A model generated the notes under the pieces. It ran no database searches and was not told where the DNA came from. It was given only the letters and a program-made list of their open reading frames with translations. The position numbers were made by a program, and so were the translations under genes. A stretch of DNA of 64,000 nt from Oxytricha trifallax. Its lineage: Eukaryota > Ciliophora > Spirotrichea > Sporadotrichida > Oxytrichidae. The first letter of the stretch is position 1; each line of letters begins with the position of its first letter. Positions 10,330-21,865 of the stretch are shown here, in pieces. The stretch covers positions 1 to 64,000 of the forward strand of contig ARYC01017408.1 of the NCBI GenBank assembly GCA_000711775.1, in the 5' to 3' direction.

Positions 10330-11520
10330 ATGGCTAAAAAATTCTACCAAAAAAAAAATAAAAAAAGGAATATTAAGAGAAAACTTGATTAAATTTCTTA
10401 AAGCTAGTCAGATGCAGAGTCTTCTTAAATTTCTCAAAATTTAGAAATATAATTTGATAATATTAGTTTGGAGATGTATAGATAACTTAATTAAAAAAGG
10501 TTAAAAAAAATATTTCTCAAGATTTAAAGAAGTAGTCAAAGATATTAGATAATTAATCTTCTGAATCAAATGAGCAATTTAAATATATAAATACTTATTT
10601 ATATAAAGATGAAGAAAAATTTGAGATTCCTGACTAAGATTTAAATTTAAGTGATACAATTCTTTCACAATACTCAAATAATATTGATGAATTCTAAATC
10701 AAGATTAATTAGAAATAAATGAACAATTTAAAAATAAATCTAATCTTAGTAAATGCAACTGTAAAATGTATCTGGTGATGGAAATTGTCTCTTTCGAGCA
10801 ATCTTGTTAGCCTTAAATTACCCAGAAAATTAATATTGTAGGAATACATTCGATTTGGGAAAATGAATTAAATTAAAATTAATTAATTATTAATTACCTT
10901 CAGTTATGTTTTTGGAAAATGTCTGCAAACAATGACAATATTATACTCTCTGGATAGCGCATTAAAAATGAGAAGGTGGTTGTTATTGCTATAATGAATT
11001 TATCTCATCGCTCAAGCGAGAAAAACTCATTATACTATTTTTGGGAGTTAGCGTAAAATCAAAATATCTCGCTTCCTGGGATGATTCAGGAATATTGCTA
11101 ATAATAAAGTCCAGCTAAAATTGCGGGATCTACCGTAGAATCCATTTAGATTTGAATTTTAAGTCACTTTGGTTTTGATAACTGCCATGATTTTAATATT
11201 TAATTAATTTAATTAAAATCATTTTCCCAAATCGAATGTATCCCTATAATATCATTTACTAAGATAAATGGTTGTTGAATATATTAGATTTAACAAATAA
11301 AGATATGAGAGTATTATTTAAAATAATTTCAGAATATCATTCAACTAATATCTTGCAAATATGCAATAAGACGGTTAATGGGGCTCTTTTATTGAACTTA
11401 GAGCGCTAAGTAATATGTTCAAAGTTCAAATAAGGATTTACAATGATTTAAATTAAGTGTTTAATATAAATATAAAAAATAATGATAATTATCTAGTATA
11501 AATTAATATTTTTGTTTAAG
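10330..11520 (+). CDS. OTU-domain protein (deubiquitinase-like), split by a foldback element
   Basis: OTU cysteine proteases remove ubiquitin. The catalytic Cys motif is plain: VSGDGNCLFRAILLALNYPE, with the Cys codon at 10,786-10,788. After the foldback insert the domain resumes with HLLRQMVVEYIRFNK and DGQWGSFIELRALSNMF, the conserved WG..(I/E)ELRALS block, then VQIRIYND. Keeping one copy of the AATAT flanking the insert joins the two halves in frame. The N-terminal part (from ATG 10,330, basic and Gln-rich) shows a frame change near 10,500 and another just before the Cys motif, which may be introns, further excised segments or damage. The C-terminal catalytic His is not visible, so the gene may continue elsewhere. 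Confidence 0.75.
10837..11247. mobile_element. Foldback/MITE-like element inside the OTU gene
   Basis: 411 bp with inverted ends (TGTAGGAATACATTCG left; the inverse ending ATGTATCCCTATA right), flanked by the 5-bp direct repeat AATAT (10,832-10,836 and 11,248-11,252). It carries no ORF. It shares its tip with the elements at 11.73 and 21.59 kb. It lies within the OTU coding region, and removal with one AATAT kept restores the frame, so it behaves as a germline-eliminated segment. Confidence 0.85.
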
Positions 11521-11732
11521 AACTTTTTAGCTTTAATATATCTAATCTCAGAATTAAATTGTGCCTAAATAAATAGAAATATTTTTTTATATTATTTTCA
11601 ACTTTATGATTGGTTTATTAAAAAAATTTATTATGCTAGTCAAGCCCTAAATATAGCTAATCTTATTTGAATAAATTTTATCAACAAACTTCTTGTTTAT
11701 AATTGTTCTTAAACTTCCCAAATTTATTACTA

Positions 11733-12157
11733 TAGGAGGAATACATTTGTTTTGAGAAAAATAAAATAAATTTAATTATTATTATATGAAATTCGCGGCA
11801 GTTAACTTTCTGGAAACCTAGACAATATAAAACTTGTTCGATAGAGAATTCAAAATCAGCTGGACTTTACTATTGCCGGTACCCCTCTATCGCATCCCCA
11901 GAGCCAGATAATTTGACTTTAATTTTGGCATTAAATTCAACTAAACAAATTACTCAAAATTTAAGTCGAGTTATCGCGCTTTAGGAATAAGATAGAGGGG
12001 TAACGCCAATAGTAAAGTCCAGCTGATTTTGAATTCTCTATCGAACAAGAATAATATTGTCTAGGTTTTCAGAAAGTTAACTGCCACAAATTTCATATTA
12101 TAATGATTAAATTTATTTTATTTTTCCCAAAACAAATGTATTCCTACAATAATAGTT
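11733..12157. mobile_element. Foldback element with long arms
   Basis: Two long arms (about 11,735-11,893 and about 11,985-12,155) are inverse copies: AGGAATACATTTGTTTTGAG on the left, its inverse on the right; both contain the block TCGATAGAGAATTCAAAATC and end inward with the CCTCTATC motif. The loop is under 100 bp. The tip matches the 10.84-kb element, so both belong to one family. No ORF. A transcript or single strand would form a strong hairpin. Confidence 0.85.
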
Positions 12158-12338
12158 TTTATTTTATTTATAAAAATATTTTTTTAATAGTTATAAAATA
12201 TATCCATTTTAGCTAAGATAATTAAGTTATCTCAATATTTAGTCAGAAAGTTCAGAATAAAAATTCAACCTTTACGAAACTATATAAATCTAAGACTCCC
12301 AAAACACATGCTACTAAATACTAACAACCACTAATTTT

Positions 12339-12701
12339 GAAAATGAAATTCCTCATTAAAATTTGACAAATATTCATGAACCAGATGAAGACGATATAAT
12401 AATAGAAAATAATAATGGTAACAATGTCGGCGAGGATATTTTAAAAGAATAATTTACATTATAAAATTTAATTAAATCATACATTGGTAATTTTTAGAAT
12501 TTTAGGGATAATCAAGGAGGATATTTAACAGAGAGTTCAAAATAATTTTAATATCTGATTGTTGGCGAAAGCTAGCTCATTTTTAATTGGTTGAGAAATT
12601 TATTTGAATTAGAATTCTGTAATTTAAAGGAATATTCTTTTATGCCAATACCTAAAATGCTTAAGTACCTTAAATAGAAAATTTATGTTGGATTAAAATG
12701 A
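12339..12701 (+). CDS. Hypothetical coding tract
   Basis: About 120 open codons with TAA/TAG as Gln, ending at TGA 12,699-12,701. An acidic start (NIHEPDEDDIIIENNNGNN) is followed by a more globular part (LIVGESQLIFNWLRNLFELE). No start codon is certain. It could be the 3' part of a gene starting left of the foldback element at 11.73 kb. No family recognised. Confidence 0.4.
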
Positions 12702-12978
12702 ATTTTTTGATAAAATTGAATTAACAATTTCTTACTACAAAAATTGACACAGCTAAACGATTCTTGCTTTAATTTCTCTTATCAACTTAAATTTAATTAC
12801 GAAGAGAAATCTTTTTGTACTCTTTGTAAAATAAATCATAAATGAATATATATTGGTAATATAAGAATCAAAACCCCAAAACCCTTTCAGTAGTTTGATT
12901 GAGTTTTGATTGATAAAAGTAGACTATTAGTGCATACTTTATTAGGGTTTTATTAGGGTTTATGTAGGGGTTTAATGT

Positions 12979-13990
12979 TTCAATATTAGTATTTTAAGTG
13001 AGTATATAGATTTATTGTTTAAGTTGCGATATGGATGTGATAACTATAGTGAATAACTTAAGCCTGTTCTGAATTATACGTCTATAGCAAGGCTACTCCA
13101 TAAATATCCAGCAACTGAGAGGTCTCACTGTCTATTAGCATTGAATTAAAAGAGACAGCATATTAATTCTAAGCCTAAGAGACCCTTAAAATTTTAGCAG
13201 CATCATATCGAATATCTAATTAATGATAAGACTCTTAAATACTGGCTCACTTCTCTCTAGCCTAGAAGGCTGTGATGTTTCATCGCCAATTTCCTGAGCT
13301 TCACATATCTGCTTAATCGATAACTAACATATATAAAAGAACGGAATATCTTACTAGATAGTCAATCGCATTAAGAGAGTGATTGACTTTAATGTTCCAT
13401 TTATAAGACTAATTTAAATTATATATTCGATTAAATGCAGAGGTCTTAAGAGCATAATATTAAGTTCATACACGCTGATGAAGCTGTTTTTACATTCAAT
13501 GCCTTTATATCAAGGTCTTGGTACAAATGAAAAAAATATAAAAGTTTATGACTAACAAGTTAAGGTTTAAACCCATGCTATTCTTGAAGGAATAAGTGAA
13601 TATTATGGCCTCGAGAATTATGTTATTCACCCTCGTTCTATAAAGACTGAATAATATATTAAGTTCTTGCAATAACTCAGAGATAATTACGCTGACTAAG
13701 AGATTATTCTATTCGTTGATAACTTGTCAGTTCATAAAACTAAAGACTCAAGGAAGGAATATAAAAGGCTAAATATAACACCTGTATTTAAAGTTCCTTA
13801 CATCCCTTAGTTCAATGGAATTGAACTATATTAAGGGTTATTGAAAGATCTTTATAAGAAATTGCTGCTCTACCATATGATGCATGATTTAAAGATAGAT
13901 ACAGTCGATAAGAGTGCTGTAAAGAGAGTCAGCGATGATAAAGCTAAAGTATGCGCAAGAGAAGGGAGATTTGTGTATATAAATAAGTTT
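12979..13990 (+). pseudogene. TBE 42-kDa DDE transposase, decayed (copy 2)
   Basis: Alignment by eye with copy 3 shows the same protein, but about 30 bp near the start are missing and several frame changes interrupt it. Recognisable pieces are SIARLLHK (helix-turn-helix region), HADEAVFTFN (first Asp), ILFVDNLSVHKTKDS (second Asp) and PQFNGIELY (last Glu region). It is inactive as read. Confidence 0.75.
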
Positions 13991-14024
13991 TAAATTTAAA
14001 CGAATGAATAAGTTCACATATTAA

Positions 14025-14805
14025 ATTTGCCCGTAAAGGGATTTGGCTTCTCTTTCTTTTCTTTCTCTTAGGGCTTGCTTGGGCCTATGTTTCTTCTCTT
14101 AGTGCCAGCTCCTGCATCTATGTTCATCTCTTCTGGGTTTTATAAATCTTTGAAGAGCCTCTTACTCAATTCATGTTTTACTTGAGACTTTCTCTCTCTG
14201 TTTAATTTGCTGCGCTCTTCATCAAGTATATAGCAGTACCAGGTTTTTCTATAAAGTTAGAAGACTAAGCTTACTTGAGATGAAAGGATGCTTTAAAAGT
14301 TCCTACAGCCAGGTAACACTTATTTTAATACCTTGCTGCTCTTTTTCTTCAGGAGAGATGCTGTAGCGTTTCTAATGAGCTTCTTAATAACTTCATTTAA
14401 GTACTCAGGTTTCAGAGTTGCAAGAACACCAAAGAAGAAGTTTCTCTCTGGCAACTTATTAGAGAGCAGTAGCTTTGATGGAAGGCAGAGAGCTACGTCC
14501 CGATCACTCATAGCATCGTCATATAAGTTTGCCACTGATATTTCAGGGTAGTTAGGTATCTCTATCATCCTAATTTCATTAGACTTAAAAGCTTTTTTCT
14601 TCACTCAGTAAGGCTTTTAAGAATGAGATTTTAGTTCCCTCCTAAGTCGGCAAGAACAATCCAACTAAAATGGATTTATTAATTTACATAAGAACTTACC
14701 CTGCTATACCAAATACCTATAAAGGTCCTCTTTACTTCGAAATTTTCCTATTAAATCTTGAGATTAAATTCTCTTCATTGCATCATTCATAGACTCCATC
14801 TTCCT
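14025..14805 (-). CDS. TBE 22-kDa protein (copy 2)
   Basis: Start MESMNDAMKRIQSQDLIGKF at about 14,805. A GTAAGT...TTTTAG intron of about 35 nt near 14,700-14,665 follows RYLVQQ. The central part contains EIPNYPEISVANLYDD and LPERNFFFGVLATLKPEYL. A second intron is likely near 14,325-14,295 (GTATTAAAATAAG...GCTGTAG), before KELLKHPFISSK. The basic tail GAGTKRRNIGPSKPQ ends at PFTGKFNM and TGA. The family is restricted to TBE elements and its role is unknown. Small frame doubts remain around the second intron. Confidence 0.65.
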
Positions 14806-15362
14806 TCCTCTTTCTAGAAATGTGAATGAAATTAAAAATTATGGATAACAATTCTAAGTTTATTAAAATCTTACTACTAAATAGGGAAGACCTACTGGAG
14901 GTCAACCTTGAAAAGATATAAGGAGAAGCATTGAAAAACTTGCTCCAAGTCTCACAGATTGATTTCCATTTTTATCAAACTATCTCCATAAATTGCTCCT
15001 AATAATGTTTAATTATTTTAGGAGGTCCTCCAAATTAAGTTCAAACTTTATTAGGAGATAAATTTTAAGGTTAAAACTTAATTAGGAGCATATTAAATAA
15101 AAAAATGTTTAATAAATTTACCTCCAAATTAAGTTCAAATTGATTTGGAGGACCTCCTAGAGAAACAAAACTTCATTAGGAGTATTTTAATTTACTAAAA
15201 TGTTTAAAATTCTCATAAAATATGTCAACTTAGAATCTTTTATGGTTAGTTAATTTTCTTACCTCTCAGCAAAGAATCTACCAGAGTATCTTATACTCGA
15301 CTACTATAGTTTATCAAGGTAGATTTAATCATTATTATAATAAAATATATCAGCAAACTAAA

Positions 15363-16802
15363 ATGAGCGCTAACCTGTTAAGAAGAGCGGCATTACTTGG
15401 ATCAAGCCAATAAAAAGTATCATTCCAGAAACCAAGAAAAGTAGAGACCAGAAACGCTTGCACACAGCGGAGCCTACTTATGACAACTTGGACCAGGATA
15501 GCTTTAAGATTTAAATATAAATTAAGTAGGAGATTATCAAAGAGCTGTGCAAATTGAGGAGAAGGTTAAACAACCAGCCATAGAGCATTAATAAATACCA
15601 GCCAAAGTTGACTATTAATGCAAAGAATGCAATAAAGTTTCCCTTACAAGTCAACTTATAAGAGACACTTGAGAGATATACACAACGATATGCCAAGATT
15701 ATATCTCAAGCATTAAAAGAAAGAGGGAAGTATGTCTGCGAGCACTGTGAGAAGCCATATTCTCATACTAGAGACCTCAAAGTGCACTTAAAGAAAAAGC
15801 ACAACCAAAGTTCTGTCTTTATTCATGAACCCACAGGAAATAGATTCCTCTAAAAGAAAAGATCAAGAAACCCAGCGGAGTCTCTTAGAGTTGAAGTCTA
15901 GAAGTAAGTAAAAATGAAGAAAGCAGTCAAGAAATTTCCAGTCTCTGAGATCAATAAAATCATGGTTAAAATAGAGGCAATGAAAACTCCCATATTAAAA
16001 ATTATTGACTTAGATTCTTGCCTAGAAAGCTACCTCACTCTTAAGATAAAATAGAGAAGAGAGTCATTACTGATGAATAATATGTTACAAGATATATCCT
16101 TTCAATTACTTCCTTGCTGATGAAAAGTTCCAAATGGAATTTGCAAATGAGTATATGCTCTTTAAAAGGCAAAGTTAAATGAGTGCAGGCATATCATCTA
16201 GCTTGATGCTATTTTACTTGGTAAGACCATGTAGCCTTCAGGCTTCCATTACTTGAAATGACTTACAGAGAATTCTTATCTGACAATAGATGTCACAGAT
16301 AAATTAGCTAGATAGTATAGCAGATAGTTGAGGGGATAGAAGAGCTTCACAAGCTAGGTTATGTTCATAGAGACTTAAACCCAGAGAACATCATGATGAA
16401 CTTTAAGCCTTTTAGAGTTTATATTATAGACTTCAACACAGCTCAAAGAGTGCAAGCCTCTGCATAAGGAAATGTATACGGCACTCCTCGATATTTCCCA
16501 GAGAGAGAAGATTGGAGAGATGGAGACACTTAATGGAATATCTGGGCTCTAGCAGTAATAATAAAAGAGAGCGACATGCCAAGAAACGATTACTTTAGCT
16601 GCAGGGGTGAGAGAGATTCTAAGCAAAGAATCAAACAACATCTCGATAAAAATAAATAAATGGAGGTCTCAGAGAACTTGCATACTCAACTATTATCAAG
16701 CCAAGCTAAGCGAATTAACAAAAAATAGAAACAATCAAACATCAACTTAGAAAGATAAAATTCAGAGAACTGCCACATGACTCCAAGCTTATGTTTGTGT
16801 GA
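15363..16802 (+). pseudogene. TBE 57-kDa zinc-finger/kinase protein (copy 2)
   Basis: ATG 15,363 opens MSANLLRRAALLGSSQ. C2H2 fingers follow (YVCEHCEKPYSHTRDLKVHL near 15,730-15,800), then a linker and a kinase-like domain: VEGIEELHKLGYVHRDLNPE with the HRD loop intact, and YIIDFNTAQRVQAS where DFG is DFN. The sequence YFPEREDWRDGDT is the substrate-loop counterpart. Several frame changes lie between the fingers and the kinase part (near 15,600, 16,080 and 16,200), so this copy is likely broken. Confidence 0.65.
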
Positions 16803-16964
16803 GATATCTTAAAAACTCGCTTGTTATACTCACTTAAATTACTAATATTTAAACATTAAACCCTACATAAACCCTATTAAACCCTAATAAAGTATGCACT
16901 AATAGTCTACTTTTATCAATCAAAAACTCAATCAAACTACTGAAAGGGTTTTGGGGTTTTGAAT

Positions 16965-19368
16965 CATACACAACATCCCTTTCTTTGTCATCTTCCAATA
17001 AGTAAGCTCTAGAATTAAGCAGCAGGCTCGCATTGCTCTTTCCCATTATCATCGTAACGTTTGGATCCGCTTCCTCGTTCTCCTAGAGCGCGAGCTACGC
17101 TAGCATAGGAGGCAAATTCTTTAACCATGTTGCCGCTTGTCTTAGAGAAGATACTTTGACTGTTGCCTTCTTAATTACATATGATAAGTGCTATTCCATT
17201 TGTACCAAGACTACCTACGACGAGGTAAGCTTTCTGGTTACTGCCCATGGTTGCCATTTTATATTGCGAGTAGTAGTCTCCACTTGATTATTGCTTTACC
17301 TTTTCAATTTCTGAAATGACAAGCTTGCATTTTTCGTTATTGTCTCAAGGCATAGAATGGGCACGAGCTGATACTCTTCAGTTTAAACTATGGTATATTT
17401 TACAACCCTATCTACTATCATTAGGTTGTTTCATAGTTGCTCGTGTAGAGCGGCCCACTACGGCATGAATTAATTAGGACTGACTCTATTCTAATGTTTC
17501 TTGCTTTTAGATACGTTAGCCGGTTTTTCTATGCATTCTTTCTTTGGAATAAACTCTAAAAAGAGGGGGTCCATGAGTGGTGAGAGATCTACAAGCTCAC
17601 CCTAATCTATTATGCCTTCAAGTTTCACTAATTGCTGGAGCAGGTCATGTTTCTTTGATTTCACCAAATCTCTCCATTCTTCTAGTGACTTCAAAAATAG
17701 AGAAATTAATTCGTTGCGCCACTACTCGTGATGATCAGTCCATTTACTATTGCTTTTAAGGGAGTCCATTATTGCAAGTGTTTTAGATCTCAAAGAGTTG
17801 CTCTCCTGGATTATCTTAACAATCTCTTTGTCATACAATGAGCTATCTTTCGATAAGGGGATCGGCCCTCTCAGTATTTCCTTCTACTCTTCCCGTTCGA
17901 ATTTAGCGAATTATTAATTAAACTTATTATTTAGAACGTCAGCATTATGATTGAGTTCGTTTACTTCAAGGCTAATAATTGAATAGAGATCCTTAGACGT
18001 ATGTTTTGCGATGTTGGTTGTAGAGTTTCGTAGATGATCGTTTTCTTACGACAGGGTTGTTTTAAGTTTTGTTTTACCAAGGGTCCGCTTTTGCAAAACA
18101 AAGCTATGAGTGGTGGGATCAATTTGACTTCTTTCTAATGTTCTATTAAGCAGTTTAGAGTGCTAGATCTTCCTTGCGTTGTCGACTATTCTTAAAGTTC
18201 TTTTTGAGAATCAGTTTGTCTCCAGTGTATCCTTGAACAAAGTATTGATGAATTTTGAGAGAGACTCCTATGGAACTTTGTGAAGGCGCTGAATGACTTC
18301 GATGATCTTCTTTAAACCTACCCAATATATTATCGACACTCAGGTTTCAAGACACAGGCTGGACTGTGTTTGTAGAATCTACTTTTTTAAAATAGGCGAC
18401 TCCTTATAAGTTTTTTGCAGCAAATGTGACCCTATAAGTCTTCCTTAGAAAGGCGAGACTCCCTTGATCTTGAAATAGCATTCAATCCATAGGTTGCGTA
18501 GTGTAGTTAGTCTCTCAGAGCGTCCCTCTCCTTGCGTTCAGCCTCCTTAATCAACCGAATGGTTAGCTTGTAATACTTCTCTAAATGCACTTGGTCTTGA
18601 GATGGTTTTATGTATTTTTCTTGAAGATCTTTATCTTAATGTTTCATTCTTTTTAGATGTCTCTACTTGCTGATTGCGGTTATTTTATTTTGTAAATCTT
18701 TGGACTAAATAGTTATTTATTGAATTGTTTAATTTGTTCTTCTATAATAATGTCGTTTGTACTTTTCGTTTTTGGCTCACAATTTAATGATGATTAGTGG
18801 TATGAGGAAGCTGGCACTTCTTCTACCAACCTATCTGACTATAAGCCATCGTCGAAATGTATGACTGATACTTCCTACCTAGGAGAGCCTTTGGTGTGCT
18901 AGTGTGATGGAGTGTTAATAAACTCCAGGTCGTAGTTTGAATACCCAGCTTTATTTTTCTAATCGCTGGAAACTACTCATCAAGTATGGTCAGCCATCGT
19001 CAAATCTTCGTTTGTTTCATCATCGACAAGGTTAGCTCCTCTCTTAATCTTCACGCGTGGGAAAAGCTCCCTGCCATAAACTTTGCCTCTATTTCATCTT
19101 GAACTATTTGTGAGTGCATTGTCGTGTTTTCTTCACCCAGAATGGCTTCCACAGTTTCTTTCATTATCTTTGGTGAGTGGTGTTTTTGACTCATCAGCTC
19201 CAGTAAGTTGTGTAATCTTTCAGTAAATATGGTGGCGGGCAGCGGACGTGGGTCTGGAGGCTCGGTTGCGTAGAGGTGAAGCAGGACTGATGGGGAGAAC
19301 TGTATAGAGGAGCACGAGTGGCTATTCTTTAATGACGACATTTTATGGTCTTCCGGAAGCATTGACAT
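16965..19368 (-). pseudogene. Decayed coiled-coil host gene next to TBE copy 2
   Basis: Minus-strand tract with a plausible start ATG at 19,368 (MSMLPEDHKMSSLKNSHSCS). Long coding-like stretches follow in changing frames: a Ser/Asp-rich part (19,000-18,660), a Lys/Glu-rich helical part (about 18,600-17,420, e.g. EIVKIIQESNSLRSKTLAI and LMDPLFLEFIPKKE) and a last domain (17,340-16,990: KAYLVVGSLGTNGIALIICN). There are about five breaks, either in-frame TGA (near 19,050, 18,975, 18,190, 17,430) or frame changes. It ends exactly at the TBE target triplet. No family recognised. The gene may instead be split into segments read after rearrangement. Confidence 0.5.
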
Positions 19369-19474
19369 AGTGGGTATGGAGTATGAAATAAAATTTAATT
19401 GGGAGTTAGTAATAATAATTTATCATTAAAGATCTTAATTTTCCAGGTTGCTTTTTAATATCTAATTAGAGTCC

Positions 19475-19475
19475 T

Positions 19476-19561
<86 letters not shown>
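19475..19561 (+). repeat. (TAG)n microsatellite, about 29 units
   Basis: A perfect run of TAG/GTA/AGT triplets. In this code TAG is Gln, so the + frame in which it is read as TAG would give about 29 glutamines; that frame is open only briefly on either side. It lies about 100 bp upstream of the minus-strand gene start. Confidence 0.95.
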
Positions 19562-20811
19562 TTAGAGTAGTTAGTAGAGTCTTTTTAAAAAGGCACTGAC
19601 TTATTATAATAATTATGAATTTAATTGAGAATAAATTTTAATTAAACAAACTCCGATTCTAACAGCTATAACGTCTTTTATAAAGTTTTTAATATTTTTG
19701 GGTAAATATATTGATTATGAGTTGATAAGATTGTTAAGTCTCTCCAATTTTCTGTAGAAGATAAATCGATTGAGATAAAATAATAGAAAACACACAACTT
19801 TAAAGAATATTAAGACACCTCCTATTTAAGCAAGCCTTTAGAACAGGGATTTTGGGTTTTTAGTTATGATTGTACCTACATTCACTTGAAATATTAATGA
19901 AATATATAAAAAATTTTGCTTAAAATTTCACATAAAAATTGTTAAATTGATAATTTTAGATTCTCGTAGTTGAAATTTTATGTGAGTTTGTACATATTTT
20001 TGAATTAGGTTGTGAAATTATAATTATTAAGTAATATATTACAAAAGTCTCTATATAATAAATTAAGTATCCTTATTTTTATTAAACTTATCAATAGTGT
20101 TACTCATTGGATCTAAAAGAGAAAGAGTTGCCTCGGTATCAGGATAAATATCTGTTTTTTGGGAATGTTTGTTTTTTATAAAATTTAATTCCATACAATT
20201 GTCCTTACCACAACTTATAATCATGTAATTAATGACAATTATTTTCTTTTTTACTTAATTTAAAATACATTTTGCAAAAAATTAGAAATTTGAATCCTTT
20301 TTGTAATTTATTTCAGGTTCGTTTAAAGTAAATACTTCTCCATCTTTATATAATCATTGAATATTTACGACTTATTTTTTTTCGTTTTTTTTTACAAACA
20401 TAAATTTCCATTAATTTTAAAATGTGAACATAACTTAAGTAAGTTTTTAAACTAGTAAATTCACTATTTCATCAAATAATTCAACTTTTTTATTTATAAT
20501 AATATACAATATTTTCTAAAAAAAGGAATATAAGTTGAAACTCATTATTTTGTATAATTATACTCCATTTTTCAAGATTATTCCCCCCTTAGTTTTATAT
20601 TCATAATCTTAATTGAATGATTTAGCCAATAAATCAGTATGCCTTATCAGCATAGATTTATTATTTTATACCTAACTATATTCACAAACTTAATAAATAT
20701 ATTTTCAGTTCTTGTAAAAATATGATATTGCTTAAAATATAATTCTCATCATAATTTTATAAAAGATTATTAAGATGTAAAAGTTTTGATAGCTATTTGT
20801 AAACAACTAGA
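19562..20811. other. AT-rich spacer, no gene seen
   Basis: Only short open stretches and homopolymer runs are seen, including C6 near 20,583. No conserved motif on either strand. Confidence 0.5.
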
Positions 20812-21500
20812 ATATTTTAAAGCCTTGATGATTAATGATTTAAAATCAAATAAATTTAACATATCACTGTTTAATACTAAAATCAAACTATCATTTCAGT
20901 CGTGACGTAGACGTATCTGAGTGAGTTGACGTGGCAAACTTCCGTGACGTGGCAATCGTAAGGTAGAAAACTCCGAAAAAACCAATCTTGCTATTACCTA
21001 GTCTTCTCCCAAAATCAAGATGTCACCACGATTGAGCTTGTGAGATCCAATTCGGTGATAGAAGGTGGAGAAAAACGCTTACCGGTCCCACCGCTGCTGG
21101 GAAACATAATCCCTGTCCTTTCGCTGTGGTAGCTTCAGTACCCTAACCCGGTGTGGGAGAAAAGTCTTTATCATTGACTCCAATGGTTCCGTCTTCTCAT
21201 TTCCGAAGGCAGAGCGTACCTTCATCCTGCTCCCTATTACCTAGGAAACTGAACTCAAGCCAGGAAGCTCATCTATGCAGGAAAATCCTTAGCGTGCAGA
21301 CGACTCGAAGAGTCTAGGATCTGACAGATTGAACTCCGCCGACTGGGCCCTAAATGTGTTGTGCCCAGCAACCCCCTATCTGCCCTCGTTGCCTTAGTGT
21401 AGTAGAAAGCTCCATCAGAAAGTCTCCAGCTTCGGGCCCCTGTGGGTCACCCTATCCTTATTACTTTCTAATTTAATAATATATTTTAAAGCCTTGATGA
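20812..21500. repeat. 20-bp direct repeats around a GC-rich insert
   Basis: The sequence ATATTTTAAAGCCTTGATGA occurs at 20,812-20,831 and again at 21,481-21,500 with no mismatch. Everything between would be removed cleanly by recombination or excision at this repeat. A 20-bp duplication also fits retroposition. Confidence 0.85.
20896..21465. other. GC-rich island of unknown nature
   Basis: About 570 bp of roughly even base composition in a very AT-rich setting. It starts with three TGACGT(A/G)G boxes (20,900-20,960), continues without a long ORF in any frame, and ends with GGGCCCCTGTGGGTCACCC. Candidates are a structured non-coding RNA gene, a SINE-like retroposed sequence or recently acquired DNA. 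I recognise no tRNA, rRNA or snRNA in it. Confidence 0.5.
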
Positions 21501-21587
21501 CTGCAAAATGCTTTATAAAAATTAAATTTTTGGTTTATCACAGTGTTATAAAATATAATCATACAAATATATCTGATATTAATAATG

Positions 21588-21725
21588 TAAGAATACATTC
21601 AAAATTGGAAAACTAATTTAATTTAGATTTATTATAATTTAAAATCTTGGCAGTTGAAGTTGGCCAATTTGAACGATCTTGAGCTTATTCGATATAGAAT
21701 TTAAAATTAACTGGACTTTATTATT
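21588..21725 (+). repeat. Left half of a foldback element, cut by TBE copy 3
   Basis: AATGTAAGAATACATTCAAA followed by TTCGATATAGAATTTAAAAT and ACTGGACTTTATTATT matches, with wear, the left arm of the foldback element at 11.73 kb. The matching right arm is not found beyond the TBE. Confidence 0.7.
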
Positions 21726-21865
21726 CAAAACCCCAAAACCCTTTCAGTAGTTTGATTGAGTTTTTGATTGATAAAAGTAGACTATTAGTGCATACTTTAT
21801 TAGGGTTTTAATAGGGTTTATGTAGAGGGGTTTAATGTTTAAATATTAGTATTTTAAGTGAGTAT

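Larger units (their letters stand above)
12869..16961 (+). mobile_element. TBE transposon copy 2, complete ends
   Basis: 4,093 bp. The left tip CAAAACCCCAAAACCC and right tip GGGTTTTGGGGTTTTG are telomere-like, with the TBE-type inner ends CTTTCAGTAGTTTGATTGAG. It is flanked on both sides by AAT (12,866-12,868 and 16,962-16,964), the ANT duplication known for TBE. All three genes are present, but the transposase is decayed. Confidence 0.95.
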
